In this document: one piece after another, positions 5,800-13,759 of the stretch
How the letters are laid out: each line of letters begins with the position of its first letter
How positions within the stretch are numbered: position 1 is the first letter of the stretch
Origin: Prevotella sp.
Lineage (GTDB): Bacteria; Bacteroidota; Bacteroidia; Bacteroidales; Bacteroidaceae
Length of the DNA: 15,217 nt
NCBI GenBank assembly: GCA_017424205.1
Contig: JAFPAS010000306.1
Location: 1-15,217, forward strand
Reading direction: 5' to 3'
Position numbers and translations under genes: made by a program
The notes under the pieces: generated by a model
Seen by the model: the letters and a program-made list of their open reading frames with translations, nothing else
Told to the model about the DNA's origin: nothing
Databases searched by the model: none

Positions 5800-7563
5800 A
5801 TGAACATTCTAGAACTTTCAGAGCAGGAGATAGTACGCCGCCAGTCGCTGGAGGAGTTGCGTAACATGGGTATTGATCCATATCCGGCAGCCGAATATCC
5901 TGCTGACGCTTACAGTACGGAAATAATAGAGAATTTTACAGAACCTGAGACCGACAGCGAGGGCAATCCTGTTGTAGAGAGCATGCGTAAGGTGTGCATC
6001 GCAGGACGTATGATGACTCAGCGCATCATGGGCAAAGCGGCATTCATGGAGCTGCAGGACTCTAAGGGAAGAATACAGGTCTATATCACACGTGACGACC
6101 TCTGTCCGGACGAAAATAAAGACATGTATAACAAAGTCTTTAAGAAACTGCTTGACATCGGTGACTTCGTCGGTGTAAAGGGATATGTGTTCCGTACACA
6201 GACAGGTGAGATTTCGGTTCATGCAAAAGAGCTCACACTGCTCTCAAAATCGCTGAAGCCGCTGCCTATCGTGAAATATAAGGATGGTGTAGCATACGAT
6301 AAGTTTGACGACCCAGAAATGCGCTATCGTCAGCGTTATGTTGACCTCGTAGTGAACGAAGGTGTGAAAGACACATTCCTCAAGCGTGCTACTGTAGTGA
6401 GAACGCTTCGCCGCGTGCTCGATGAGGCTGGATACACTGAGGTGGAGACACCTATCCTGCAGTCAATTGCAGGTGGCGCATCTGCTCGTCCGTTCATCAC
6501 ACATTTCAATGCGCTTAATACACCGATGTATATGCGTATTGCTACAGAGCTATATCTTAAGCGACTGATTGTGGGCGGATTTGAAGGCGTATACGAAATC
6601 GGCAAGAACTTCCGCAACGAAGGCATGGACAAGAACCATAATCCAGAGTTTACCTGTATGGAGCTTTATGTTGCTTACAAGGACTACAACTGGATGATGT
6701 CGTTCACAGAGAAGCTTCTCGAAACAATATGTATCGCTGTAAATGGTAAGCCAGAGACAGAGATTGACGGAAAGGTTATTTCATTCAAGGCACCATTCCG
6801 CCGTCTTCCAATTCTCGATGCGATAAAGGAAAAGACCGGCTATGACCTCAATGGCATGACAGAGGAGGAAATGCGAGACGTAGCAAAGAAACTCAATATT
6901 GAGGTTGACGAGACAATGGGCAAGGGAAAACTCATCGACGAAATTTTTGGCGAGACATGCGAGGGAACCTTCATTCAGCCAACCTTCATTACCGATTACC
7001 CTGTTGAGATGTCGCCTCTGACAAAGATGCACCGTTCGAAGCCAGGACTTACAGAGCGATTCGAGCTTATGGTTAACGGCAAGGAATTGGCAAATGCATA
7101 CTCAGAGCTTAACGACCCGATAGACCAGGAAGAGCGTTTCGTCGACCAGATGAAGCTGGCAGACAAGGGCGATGATGAGGCTATGATTATTGACCATGAC
7201 TTCCTGCGCTCGCTGCAGTATGGCATGCCTCCAACATCAGGCATCGGTATCGGCATAGACCGACTCGTAATGCTTATGACAGGCAATGCCTTCATTCAGG
7301 AAGTGCTCTTCTTCCCACAGATGAAACCAGAGCCAAAGCAGCCAAAATCGTCTGTTGCGGAGTGGGCTGCACTGGGTGTGCCAGAAGAGTGGGTGCCACT
7401 GTTTAATAAGGCAGGCTACTATCTCGTAGGCGACATTAAGAATGTTAAAGCGCAGAAGCTGCAGATGGATGTATGCGGAGTAAATAAAAAATACAAACTC
7501 GGACTTGACAATCCGAAGGTCGATGACTTCCAGGCATACATTGATGCAGCTAACAACGGATAA
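5800..7563 (+). CDS. lysS: Lysyl-tRNA synthetase, class II
   Basis: This enzyme charges tRNA-Lys. The frame opens at ATG 5752, but 5800 is preferred: the homology begins at [15 protein letters not shown], as I recall for Bacteroides LysS, and the first 16 codons ([15 protein letters not shown]) look like translated leader. Numbered from 5752, the OB-fold anticodon-binding domain has [18 protein letters not shown] (81-98) and [12 protein letters not shown] (101-112). Class II motif 1 lies near EVETPILQ (230-237). Motif 2 is [14 protein letters not shown] (287-300), and motif 3 is [13 protein letters not shown] (497-509). A C-terminal extension of about 78 residues follows FFPQMKPE (520-527), beyond the end of the E. 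coli type enzyme; it looks typical of Bacteroidetes. From 5800 the protein has 587 residues. gpsA follows after 102 bases. Confidence 0.96.
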   Translation: MNILELSEQEIVRRQSLEELRNMGIDPYPAAEYPADAYSTEIIENFTEPETDSEGNPVVESMRKVCIAGRMMTQRIMGKAAFMELQDSKGRIQVYITRDDLCPDENKDMYNKVFKKLLDIGDFVGVKGYVFRTQTGEISVHAKELTLLSKSLKPLPIVKYKDGVAYDKFDDPEMRYRQRYVDLVVNEGVKDTFLKRATVVRTLRRVLDEAGYTEVETPILQSIAGGASARPFITHFNALNTPMYMRIATELYLKRLIVGGFEGVYEIGKNFRNEGMDKNHNPEFTCMELYVAYKDYNWMMSFTEKLLETICIAVNGKPETEIDGKVISFKAPFRRLPILDAIKEKTGYDLNGMTEEEMRDVAKKLNIEVDETMGKGKLIDEIFGETCEGTFIQPTFITDYPVEMSPLTKMHRSKPGLTERFELMVNGKELANAYSELNDPIDQEERFVDQMKLADKGDDEAMIIDHDFLRSLQYGMPPTSGIGIGIDRLVMLMTGNAFIQEVLFFPQMKPEPKQPKSSVAEWAALGVPEEWVPLFNKAGYYLVGDIKNVKAQKLQMDVCGVNKKYKLGLDNPKVDDFQAYIDAANNG

Positions 7564-7586
7564 TTACCGTCATGCAAAATATAAAG

Positions 7587-7616
7587 GGGGAGAGAATGTA
7601 AATGCATCCTCTCCCC
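7587..7616 (+). other. Hairpin in the lysS-gpsA gap
   Basis: GGGGAGAG (7587-7594) pairs with CTCTCCCC (7609-7616) around a 14-base loop. No T tract follows (the next bases are ACTGTAAGCC), so a plain intrinsic terminator is unlikely. A partial terminator or mRNA-stability element between lysS and gpsA is more plausible. No promoter for gpsA is evident in the gap. Confidence 0.55.
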
Positions 7617-7665
7617 ACTGTAAGCCCCCTGTGAAAATAGTATTAAAAGGGAAAAAGACTACAAT

Positions 7666-8709
7666 ATGTATAATTGCGGACAAATAGCAGTAATCGGAGG
7701 CGGAAGCTGGGCAACAGCTATCGCAAAGATTATTGTCAGCCATACACACCACATCGGGTGGTATATGCGTCGCGATGACCGTATCGAAGACTTTAAACGC
7801 CTGCACCATAATCCCGCTTATCTGACAAGCGTACACTTTAATATCAACGAGATAGATTTTTCGTCTAATCTTAATGATATCGTGCAGCGATACGACACAC
7901 TCGTCTTCGTTACACCTTCTCCATACCTGAAAAACCATCTAAAGAAACTTAGGACACGCCTCTCAGACAAATTTATCGTAACAGCCATTAAAGGCATCGT
8001 GCCTGACGAGAATCTGGTGTGCTCCGAATACTTCCATCAGGTGTATGACGTGCCATTTTCTAATCTTGCATGCATCGGCGGACCAAGTCATGCTGAAGAG
8101 GTTGCACTCGACCGACTGTCGTATCTGACTGTGGCATGTTCTGACCAAGAGAAGGCACAGGCTTTTGCCGATGTGCTCGCATCTAATGTTATTAAGACTA
8201 AGACATCTACCGATGTGCTCGGAATAGAGTATGCCTCAGTACTGAAAAACGTCTATGCCATCGCAGCAGGCATTTGCTCAGGACTGAAATACGGCGATAA
8301 TTTCCAGGCTGTCTTGATGTCAAATGCTCTTCAGGAGATGAACAGGTTTCTTACCGTAGTGAGAGAGATGCAGGCTAAGGTAATCGACGACATGCCGATG
8401 AACAGGAACAATGCAGAGCAGCCAGCTATTAACGATTCTGCATATATGGGCGACCTGCTCGTTACAGGCTACTCCAATTTCTCGCGAAACCGTACTTTCG
8501 GTTCAATGATAGGCAAGGGATATTCGGTTAAGTCAGCCCAGATTGAAATGGAGATGATTGCCGAAGGGTATTTCGGAACGAAGTGCATGAAGGAGATTAA
8601 CCGCCGCATGCATGTCAATATGCCTATACTTGATGCTGTATATAACATTCTGTACGAGCGAATAGCACCGCAGATAGAGATAAAACTCCTTACGGATTCC
8701 TTTAGATAA
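7666..8709 (+). CDS. gpsA: NAD(P)-dependent glycerol-3-phosphate dehydrogenase
   Basis: This cytosolic enzyme reduces dihydroxyacetone phosphate to sn-glycerol-3-phosphate, the backbone precursor for phospholipids. It has 347 residues. The Rossmann motif GGGSWATA lies at 11-18, and an Arg-rich stretch MRRDDR at 34-39 may contact the cofactor. TAIKG is at 106-110, GGPSHAEEVA at 138-147, VLKNVYAIAAG at 192-202 with the likely catalytic Lys194, and FSRNRTFG at 272-279. Residues about 231-257 (REMQAKVIDDMPMNRNNAEQ and around) form a hydrophilic insert compared with Bacteroides homologues as I recall them, between the substrate-domain helices. The start at 7666 places the nucleotide-binding glycines normally near the N terminus. 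It is probably cotranscribed with lysS, subject to the hairpin between them. Confidence 0.95.
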   Translation: MYNCGQIAVIGGGSWATAIAKIIVSHTHHIGWYMRRDDRIEDFKRLHHNPAYLTSVHFNINEIDFSSNLNDIVQRYDTLVFVTPSPYLKNHLKKLRTRLSDKFIVTAIKGIVPDENLVCSEYFHQVYDVPFSNLACIGGPSHAEEVALDRLSYLTVACSDQEKAQAFADVLASNVIKTKTSTDVLGIEYASVLKNVYAIAAGICSGLKYGDNFQAVLMSNALQEMNRFLTVVREMQAKVIDDMPMNRNNAEQPAINDSAYMGDLLVTGYSNFSRNRTFGSMIGKGYSVKSAQIEMEMIAEGYFGTKCMKEINRRMHVNMPILDAVYNILYERIAPQIEIKLLTDSFR

Positions 8710-8748
8710 GGAATAATATAACTTTATCGTTTTCTAACTTTACATTAC

Positions 8749-10332
8749 ATGAGAAGATATATAGTCTTGCTGACGGCTATGTTGTGCGTCGTGGCTGCCA
8801 GCGCCATAAATCGTAAAACGCTTGTCGAGTATGCGCAACCTCTTAAGGGTCTGAAAAAAGAACAGTTGAAGAACGCTATATACAAAATGTCGCAGGCATA
8901 TCGTGTGCCTGACTATGGTAGTGGCTATGATAATACATGGTATCACTTCTATACCACTGACCGTTATCCAGGCACAAACGAGTGTGTCAACAGATATAGT
9001 ACCGACAGGTTCTATTTCTCAAATGGTAATAATGGGTCTGCAATATCCGGAATGAACATCGAGCACTCTTTCCCGAAATCGTGGTGGGGAGGAACGAAGA
9101 ATAAAGCATGGAATGATCTCTTCAATCTCTATCCTTCGGAAAGTGCGTCAAATTCTGCCAAGAGCAATTATGCAATGGGTAAGGTAGATAATCCAAACGT
9201 TCTTGACGATTACGAGAAGGTTGGTTCAGGCAATGCCGGAGGCAAGACAATACGCATGTGTGAACCTCACGACACATGGAAGGGCGACTTCTGCCGCTCA
9301 TATTTCTATATGGCTACTACCTACCAAAACCTTACATGGACGGGAGAAGGCTCGTCTACATCAGGAGGTGGACTGCAAACACTGGAGAATAACGACTGGC
9401 CTACGCTGAAAAAATGGGCATATACGCTTTATCTTGACTGGGCGCGTGCTGATAAGGTGTCGCAGATTGAGGTTGATAGAAATAATGCCGTTTATGCCAT
9501 ACAGAGCAACCGTAACCTTTATGTCGACTTCCCGACACTTGCAGAGTATGTCTGGGGCGACAGCACAAACGTCGCGTTCGATCCAGCGACAGCGCTTACT
9601 ACTGCCAGTGACGACTCACGCTATGCAGAGTACACATACAGCGGTGGCGGCAATACACCAGGCGACGATGGCGGAGACACTGGTGGCGATGACAGCGGTG
9701 ATGTCGGTGGAGGAAATAACGACAACACAGGAGGTGACGATTCAGGAAACACAGGTGGTAGCGACAATGGTGAATACTTGTTCTACGACGCCTTTTCTGA
9801 TGTAACCGAAGGCAATAATACTACAACAGACGGTGCATATCCACTTTGGACAGGCAATGCTAATTTCCCTAATACTAATAATGTCTATAATGCTGGCGGT
9901 GCAGTGAAGTTGGGTTCAGGCAGTAAAACTGGCAACTTGACGTCAAAAGCGATTCCATGCAGCGGAGGTACTCTCTGCGTGGCACTCGATGTTAAGGGAT
10001 GGACAACTGTCGAAGGCAAGCTTCTTGTTAGTTTGACTGGCGGTGGCACAAAGGAGATTACATATAAAGCAACAAGAACAGACAATTTCGAGACGCAGAC
10101 TATGACGTTCACTAATGTTTCTGCTAATCCGATATTGAAGATTGAGACGTCTGCAAAACGCGCGTATGTAGATAATGTACGCGTTTGGAATCCTGCAGCG
10201 ACGGGTATAACTCTACCTGAACAGGACGCAAAGCCACACATTATTTATACTATCTCTGGACAACGTGTTCTCGGCATGCCAGAAGCTCCAGGCATATATA
10301 TTATTGATGGACGAAAGATTGTTGTACGATAA
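8749..10332 (+). CDS. Secreted endonuclease I-family nuclease with type IX secretion tail
   Basis: This is a predicted extracellular or surface nuclease of the endonuclease I (EndA/NucM, His-Me finger) family. Residues 1-19 form a signal peptide ending AASA. The nuclease domain has MNIEHSFPKSWWG at 102-114 with the catalytic-type His106, DLFNLYPSESASNSAKSN at 123-140, EPHDTWKGDFCRSYFYM at 172-188, and EVDRNNAVYAIQSNRNLYVDFP at 241-262, the family's C-terminal RN...NRN signature. A Gly/Asp/Asn-rich linker spans about 298-343. A beta-rich domain of unknown type follows (344-485). The last 42 residues (YTISGQRV near 500, then PGIYIIDGRKIVVR) are a Por/type A sorting signal of the type IX system. 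It starts 39 bases after gpsA; TAACTTTA at 8735-8742 might be a weak -7 box. A role in DNA scavenging or degrading extracellular DNA is inferred. Confidence 0.9.
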   Translation: MRRYIVLLTAMLCVVAASAINRKTLVEYAQPLKGLKKEQLKNAIYKMSQAYRVPDYGSGYDNTWYHFYTTDRYPGTNECVNRYSTDRFYFSNGNNGSAISGMNIEHSFPKSWWGGTKNKAWNDLFNLYPSESASNSAKSNYAMGKVDNPNVLDDYEKVGSGNAGGKTIRMCEPHDTWKGDFCRSYFYMATTYQNLTWTGEGSSTSGGGLQTLENNDWPTLKKWAYTLYLDWARADKVSQIEVDRNNAVYAIQSNRNLYVDFPTLAEYVWGDSTNVAFDPATALTTASDDSRYAEYTYSGGGNTPGDDGGDTGGDDSGDVGGGNNDNTGGDDSGNTGGSDNGEYLFYDAFSDVTEGNNTTTDGAYPLWTGNANFPNTNNVYNAGGAVKLGSGSKTGNLTSKAIPCSGGTLCVALDVKGWTTVEGKLLVSLTGGGTKEITYKATRTDNFETQTMTFTNVSANPILKIETSAKRAYVDNVRVWNPAATGITLPEQDAKPHIIYTISGQRVLGMPEAPGIYIIDGRKIVVR

Positions 10333-10359
10333 ATAGAGATAGATATACATATTTATATT

Positions 10360-10402
10360 AATGCGGTCAGTACACTGGGTGGTATTACTGACCGCATTTT
10401 TT
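10360..10402 (+). terminator. Strong intrinsic terminator after the nuclease gene
   Basis: AATGCGGTCAGTA (10360-10372) pairs perfectly with TACTGACCGCATT (10386-10398) around a 13-base loop. The descending arm runs into six T residues (10397-10402). It lies 28 bases after the nuclease stop and probably ends the lysS-gpsA-nuclease transcript. Confidence 0.92.
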
Positions 10403-10618
10403 ATAACATAAGAAGTGTCTGCCTGCGTTAAGAATAAAGAAGGGGTTTCGTAATTCTGCATTAAATGAATCAGTAAAGCATTTGGGGACATCATATATGA
10501 GGAATAAGTCTTGTATGTGATATAAACGGAAAAATATATTAATGTTTCTGTTATATGCCATTTTTATCGCTAAATAATGTCAAGTAATAGTATAACATCT
10601 TAAAGCTGGACGTTATGA
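10403..10618. other. AT-rich gap with no gene
   Basis: Between the terminator and the dfx promoter I see no credible reading frame and no strong hairpin. A weak complementarity (AACGGAAA near 10527 with TTTCTGTT near 10545) is the only structure noticed. Confidence 0.5.
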
Positions 10619-10650
10619 TTTCTATGTTCTCATCTTTTTTCGTATATTTG
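10619..10650 (+). promoter_or_regulatory. Probable dfx promoter
   Basis: TATATTTG at 10643-10650 matches the TAnnTTTG -7 box. TTTC at 10619-10622, 20 bases upstream, is a one-mismatch -33 box. The leader to the ATG at 10755 would be close to 100 bases. Confidence 0.6.
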
Positions 10651-10741
10651 CAATCAATAAAAGCGCTACACTGATATGTTGACATACATATATGCTTGTC
10701 TGATAGTGAGCGCGTGCTAATTTTTTCATATTACATAAAAG

Positions 10742-10749
10742 AAAGGAGA
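10742..10749 (+). promoter_or_regulatory. Shine-Dalgarno-like ribosome binding site of dfx
   Basis: AAAGGAGA ends five bases before the ATG at 10755 and fixes that start. Such a clear purine-rich site stands out because the other genes here lack one, as is usual in Bacteroidetes. Confidence 0.65.
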
Positions 10750-10754
10750 CTGTT

Positions 10755-11129
10755 ATGACAAAGAAAAGACAGATCTATCGTTGCGCAATTTGCGGCAACA
10801 TAGTAGAAATTACAAATGAAGGAGCCGGAACATTGGTATGCTGTGGAAAGCCTATGGAGCATCTTGAAGGTAATACGACAGATGCTGCAGTAGAGAAACA
10901 TGTGCCAGTGGTTGAATGTGTTGATGGCGGGTATGTCGTAAAGGTTGGTTCTGCAGAACACCCAATGACACCTGAGCATTATATCCAATGGATTGAACTG
11001 CAGACCGAGACCATGGTTTTGCGTAAGGAACTGACCCCAGTTGACAAACCAGAAGCTTTCTTCGGGACAGACGAAAAGGTGACTGGTGTACGCGAATACT
11101 GTAATCTGCATGGACTGTGGAAGGTGTAA
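10755..11129 (+). CDS. dfx: Desulfoferrodoxin, class I (2Fe) superoxide reductase
   Basis: This small cytosolic iron protein reduces superoxide to hydrogen peroxide without making oxygen, a defence typical of anaerobes. It has 124 residues. The N-terminal desulforedoxin domain carries the Fe(Cys)4 ligands Cys10, Cys13, Cys29 and Cys30 (YRCAICGN, LVCCGKPM). The catalytic domain has EKHVP with Glu47, Lys48 and His49, then His69 (AEHPM), His75 (PEHYIQW), Cys116 and His119 (EYCNLHGLW). Together these give the Fe(His)4Cys site plus the conserved Glu-Lys pair, at numbering close to characterised class I enzymes. No key residue is missing. It is a single-gene unit with its own promoter and a strong ribosome binding site. 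No rubredoxin or rubrerythrin gene is adjacent, so its electron donor must be encoded elsewhere. Confidence 0.95.
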   Translation: MTKKRQIYRCAICGNIVEITNEGAGTLVCCGKPMEHLEGNTTDAAVEKHVPVVECVDGGYVVKVGSAEHPMTPEHYIQWIELQTETMVLRKELTPVDKPEAFFGTDEKVTGVREYCNLHGLWKV

Positions 11130-11145
11130 GAGAATAACTTCTAAT

Positions 11146-11181
11146 AGTCCAGCCCATGACATTGGACTGATTTATGTTTTT
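11146..11181 (+). terminator. Weak terminator-like hairpin after dfx
   Basis: AGTCCA (11146-11151) pairs with TGGACT (11163-11168) around an 11-base loop, followed by the T-rich stretch GATTTATGTTTTT. It lies 17 bases past the dfx stop. The stem is short, so confidence is moderate. Confidence 0.45.
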
Positions 11182-11580
11182 GTCTGTGTCGTATTTCTAT
11201 TTTGTTTTACACATTGCTGAATTGGTGTAACAGGATGGTGGGTTAAGAAAGCTAAACCGGAATATTCTCTATTGTTTAAACTCGTAAATACATATATATA
11301 TTGGTGTATATGGATAAAAATAGATATTATTAATAAATTTTTAGCGGGCACCAATATCTAACCCTTATAAATAAAGCCAGGTTGAGCATAAGACCTGGCT
11401 TTACTCATCTAAATGCCGGCTGCTTGCATCAGTGTAGAGAAGCACGTGATATATTAATGTCCTCATGTGGCAGAACTAGCTAACTCTGTGTGTTTTACGG
11501 TATGCGGCGTAACATATAGGTAGAAATCGTGTCATACTCCGCTTATTTTGCGTTATATGTATAAGAAAAAAGGTGAAAAA
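11182..11580. other. Gene-free gap between dfx and the DUF349 gene
   Basis: No credible coding region is seen. It contains an inverted repeat ATATTGGTG (11298-11306) / CACCAATAT (11349-11357) around a 42-base AT-rich loop, and a compact hairpin at 11373-11402. The two together could be the 3' part of an unannotated small transcript, but no matching promoter is clear. Confidence 0.45.
11373..11402. terminator. Ten-base-pair hairpin, possible terminator
   Basis: AAAGCCAGGT (11373-11382) pairs perfectly with ACCTGGCTTT (11393-11402) around a 10-base loop. The flanks carry only three T residues on either strand, all inside the stem, so it may act as a bidirectional or weak terminator. It is too far from dfx (244 bases) to be its obvious terminator. 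Confidence 0.5.
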
Positions 11581-11612
11581 TTAGGTTATTTAATTTTTTT
11601 TGTGTAATTTCG
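11581..11612 (+). promoter_or_regulatory. Candidate promoter of the DUF349 gene
   Basis: TAATTTCG at 11605-11612 is a one-mismatch -7 box. TTAG at 11581-11584, 20 bases upstream, is a one-mismatch -33 box. Transcription would begin near 11618, just ahead of the leader hairpin. Confidence 0.4.
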
Positions 11613-11623
11613 CACCGAATTAA

Positions 11624-11650
11624 CTATTCTTGATTACCATGCAAGAATAG
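11624..11650 (+). other. Leader hairpin upstream of the DUF349 gene
   Basis: CTATTCTTG (11624-11632) pairs perfectly with CAAGAATAG (11642-11650) around a nine-base loop. If the proposed promoter is right, this stem sits at the very 5' end of the mRNA, about 65 bases before the start codon. It could protect the mRNA or be an operator; nothing in the sequence decides between them. Confidence 0.5.
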
Positions 11651-11715
11651 GGTTTGTGTATGCTAATACATGAAAATTGTGAATTATTCTTCGAATCATA
11701 AATTAAACTGAAAGT

Positions 11716-13425
11716 ATGATGGACTCTCAAGAAAAGCGCTATGAAACAATGGCGCAGGTTATCGAACGTGTAAAGGAACTAGCTCAGTGCGAAGAAACTC
11801 CAGAGAAGGAAGAGGTTGAAATGCTCAAGAGCTTGTTCTATAAATTCCACATCCAGGAACGTGAGCAGCAACTGAAAAACTATCTCGAGGCAGGGGGCGA
11901 TCCTGAGAAATATGTCATTCAACCTGATACAGCAGAGGCTGATTTTAAGGCTGAAATGGCTATCATAAGAGAAAGAAGACAGAAACTGTTCAAAGAGCAG
12001 GAAGCGGAAAAACTGGAAAACCTAAAGAGAAAGCAGACCATCATAGAGAGAATAAAGGCAATGGTGACATCGCCTGAGGAAGCTAATCAGCAGTATCAGG
12101 AATTTAAGCAGCTGCAGCAGGAATGGAAGGAGATAAAGGCTGTGCCTGCTGAGAATAATACTGAGATTTGGAGATCTTACCAACTGTATGTTGAACAGTT
12201 CTATGATTTGCTGAAACTCAATTCTGAGGCTCGTGAGTACGACTTCAAGAAGAACCTCGAAGCAAAGACAAAACTGTGTGAGGCGGCTGAGAAACTTGCA
12301 GAAGAGGAGGACGCAATAAGCGCTTTCCATCAGTTGCAGGAACTTCATCAGGAATATCGTGAGGTTGGACCAGTGGCTAAAGACTTGCGTGAAGAGGTCT
12401 GGACACGATTCAAGGCGGCAAGCACTGTTATCAATAAACGCCACCAGCAGCACTTCGAGCAGATAAGAGCAACAGAAGAGGAAAATCTCGCAAAGAAAAC
12501 TACACTCTGTGAAAAGGCAGAAGAACTCTTGCAGCGTGTATGCCAGACATCTGCAGATTACGAAGCAGTGACAAAGGAGATTATTGCTCTGCAGACCGAA
12601 TGGAAGACCATAGGCTTTGCTCCGCAGAAGATGAACGTGAAAATTTTCGACCGTTTCCGTGCTGCATGTGATGCGTTCTTCCAGAAGAAAACTCAGTATT
12701 TTAAGGAGCTGAAGGAACGCTTCGCTGATAATATAGCAAAGAAACAGGCGCTTGTAGAGCAGGCTGTGGCTCTGAAGGATAGTACTGACTGGAAGCAGAC
12801 GGCAGATAAGCTCCAGGCTCTGCAGAAGGAATGGAAGGAAATTGGTATGGTGCCAAAGAAAATAGGCGACCAGCTATGGCAGGACTTCCTTGGTGCATGT
12901 AACTTCTTCTTTGAGGCACGTAATGCAGCTAATGCTGGCACAAGAAATACGGAGAAGGATAACTTGCAGAAGAAACATGCTATAATTGACCAGCTGGAGA
13001 AGCTTGCTGAGGATTCTGCGGATAATCTGCAGGTAAAGATGCAGGAGCTTATACAGCAGTTTAATGAGGTCGGACATGTGCCATTTAAGGAAAAGGACAA
13101 GATGTATGAAAAATATCATGCAGCTCTTGATAAGGTACACAAGATTCTCAATGCAAATAGCCAGCGCCGTCGTATGGACAATTTCAAGCAGAATATCAAG
13201 GCTGTTGCTAAGCGCGGAGAACAGGCTGTTGACAATGAACGTACACGTCTGCAGCGTCGTCTTGACCAAATGATGCAGGATCTTAAGACTTATGAGAATA
13301 ATATCGGATTCCTCTCAATCTCATCAAAGAAAGGCAATTCTATGCTTGATGAGATGAATAGACGTGTTGAGAAACTGAAGGCTGATATTGAACTCGTTAA
13401 GCAGCAGATAAAGGAAATAGGATAG
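11716..13425 (+). CDS. DUF349 repeat protein (five repeats), predicted cytosolic coiled coil
   Basis: The product is a 569-residue, Glu/Lys/Gln-rich helical protein with no signal peptide or membrane segment. Five DUF349-type repeats can be read, each ending in a W/Y/F-x-E/T-[VI]-G-x-x-P-like turn: about 103-166 (QEWKEIKAVP), 179-247 (QEYREVGPV), 257-329 (TEWKTIGFAP), 339-402 (KEWKEIGMVP) and 416-479 (QFNEVGHVP). Residues 1-100 form a distinct helical head with LxxGGDPEKYV near 57-67, and 505-569 form a C-terminal coiled coil. The family is widespread in Bacteroidetes and has no firmly known role that I can state. ATG 11716 is immediately followed by a second ATG, so the start could be one codon later. 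It stands alone, with its own leader and convergent mnmA. Confidence 0.9.
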   Translation: MMDSQEKRYETMAQVIERVKELAQCEETPEKEEVEMLKSLFYKFHIQEREQQLKNYLEAGGDPEKYVIQPDTAEADFKAEMAIIRERRQKLFKEQEAEKLENLKRKQTIIERIKAMVTSPEEANQQYQEFKQLQQEWKEIKAVPAENNTEIWRSYQLYVEQFYDLLKLNSEAREYDFKKNLEAKTKLCEAAEKLAEEEDAISAFHQLQELHQEYREVGPVAKDLREEVWTRFKAASTVINKRHQQHFEQIRATEEENLAKKTTLCEKAEELLQRVCQTSADYEAVTKEIIALQTEWKTIGFAPQKMNVKIFDRFRAACDAFFQKKTQYFKELKERFADNIAKKQALVEQAVALKDSTDWKQTADKLQALQKEWKEIGMVPKKIGDQLWQDFLGACNFFFEARNAANAGTRNTEKDNLQKKHAIIDQLEKLAEDSADNLQVKMQELIQQFNEVGHVPFKEKDKMYEKYHAALDKVHKILNANSQRRRMDNFKQNIKAVAKRGEQAVDNERTRLQRRLDQMMQDLKTYENNIGFLSISSKKGNSMLDEMNRRVEKLKADIELVKQQIKEIG

Positions 13426-13500
13426 GATGAATAATGGCTTGTTGTCGTGATGTGTTTTCCTATGTGAAAAATATGTTATGGCAATGAACTGATATAAAAA

Positions 13501-13543
13501 AAGGCGGAAGAAAAGAACTGGGCTTGTTCTTTTCTTCCGCCTT
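13501..13543. terminator. Long hairpin between convergent genes, bidirectional terminator
   Basis: AAGGCGGAAGAAAAGAAC (13501-13518) pairs perfectly with its complement (13526-13543) around a seven-base loop. It lies 75 bases after the DUF349 stop. On the minus strand the stem leads into seven T residues (complement of 13496-13502), a strong terminator form for mnmA transcripts. On the plus strand the tail is weaker (GTATTTA). Confidence 0.85.
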
Positions 13544-13759
13544 GTATTTATGGGGTTGTGTAGCGAAAAATGATGCAGGATGAATTTTTCTGAACGTTTT
13601 GATTCTGCCTTGGCGTAAAAAGGTGGGATGAAATCCAACTACAGGTTTCTAATGTAATTGTTTCGTATGTGCGTGGCGTACTGTGATTTGTCAGTGTTTA
13701 TTGTCCTGCTGTATTCTCAGCAGCATGCCCTCTCGGGAAAAGCCCAGTACAGGGTCTAT
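13544..13759. other. Convergent intergenic stretch with no gene
   Basis: This lies between the terminator hairpin and the mnmA stop. Its only recognisable content is the dispersed repeat copy at 13591-13639. Short open frames across it lack family features and are treated as chance. Confidence 0.55.
13591..13639 (+). repeat. Dispersed repeat copy 2
   Basis: TGAACGTTTTGATT (13591-13604) is followed by CTGCCTTGGCGT and AAAAAGGTGGGATGAAAT. 13601-13639 matches the minus strand of 1741-1779 at 37 of 39 positions. Unlike the menB copy, this one lacks the 34-base internal segment and lies outside any gene. No terminal inverted repeats or target duplications are visible. Confidence 0.7.

Noticed and set aside
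9641..9775. Gly/Asp-rich repeats in the nuclease as a DNA-level tandem repeat or calcium-binding RTX array
   Set aside because: The units are irregular in length and lack the GGxGxDxUx nonapeptide; they fit a flexible interdomain linker better.
13324..13638. Minus-strand 104-residue frame ending opposite the DUF349 gene
   Set aside because: It begins inside the dispersed repeat, passes through the long terminator hairpin and overlaps DUF349 antisense. It is not a credible gene.
13591..13639. Dispersed repeat as an insertion sequence end
   Set aside because: No transposase, no terminal inverted repeats and no target duplication are visible at either copy, so mobility by itself is not supported.
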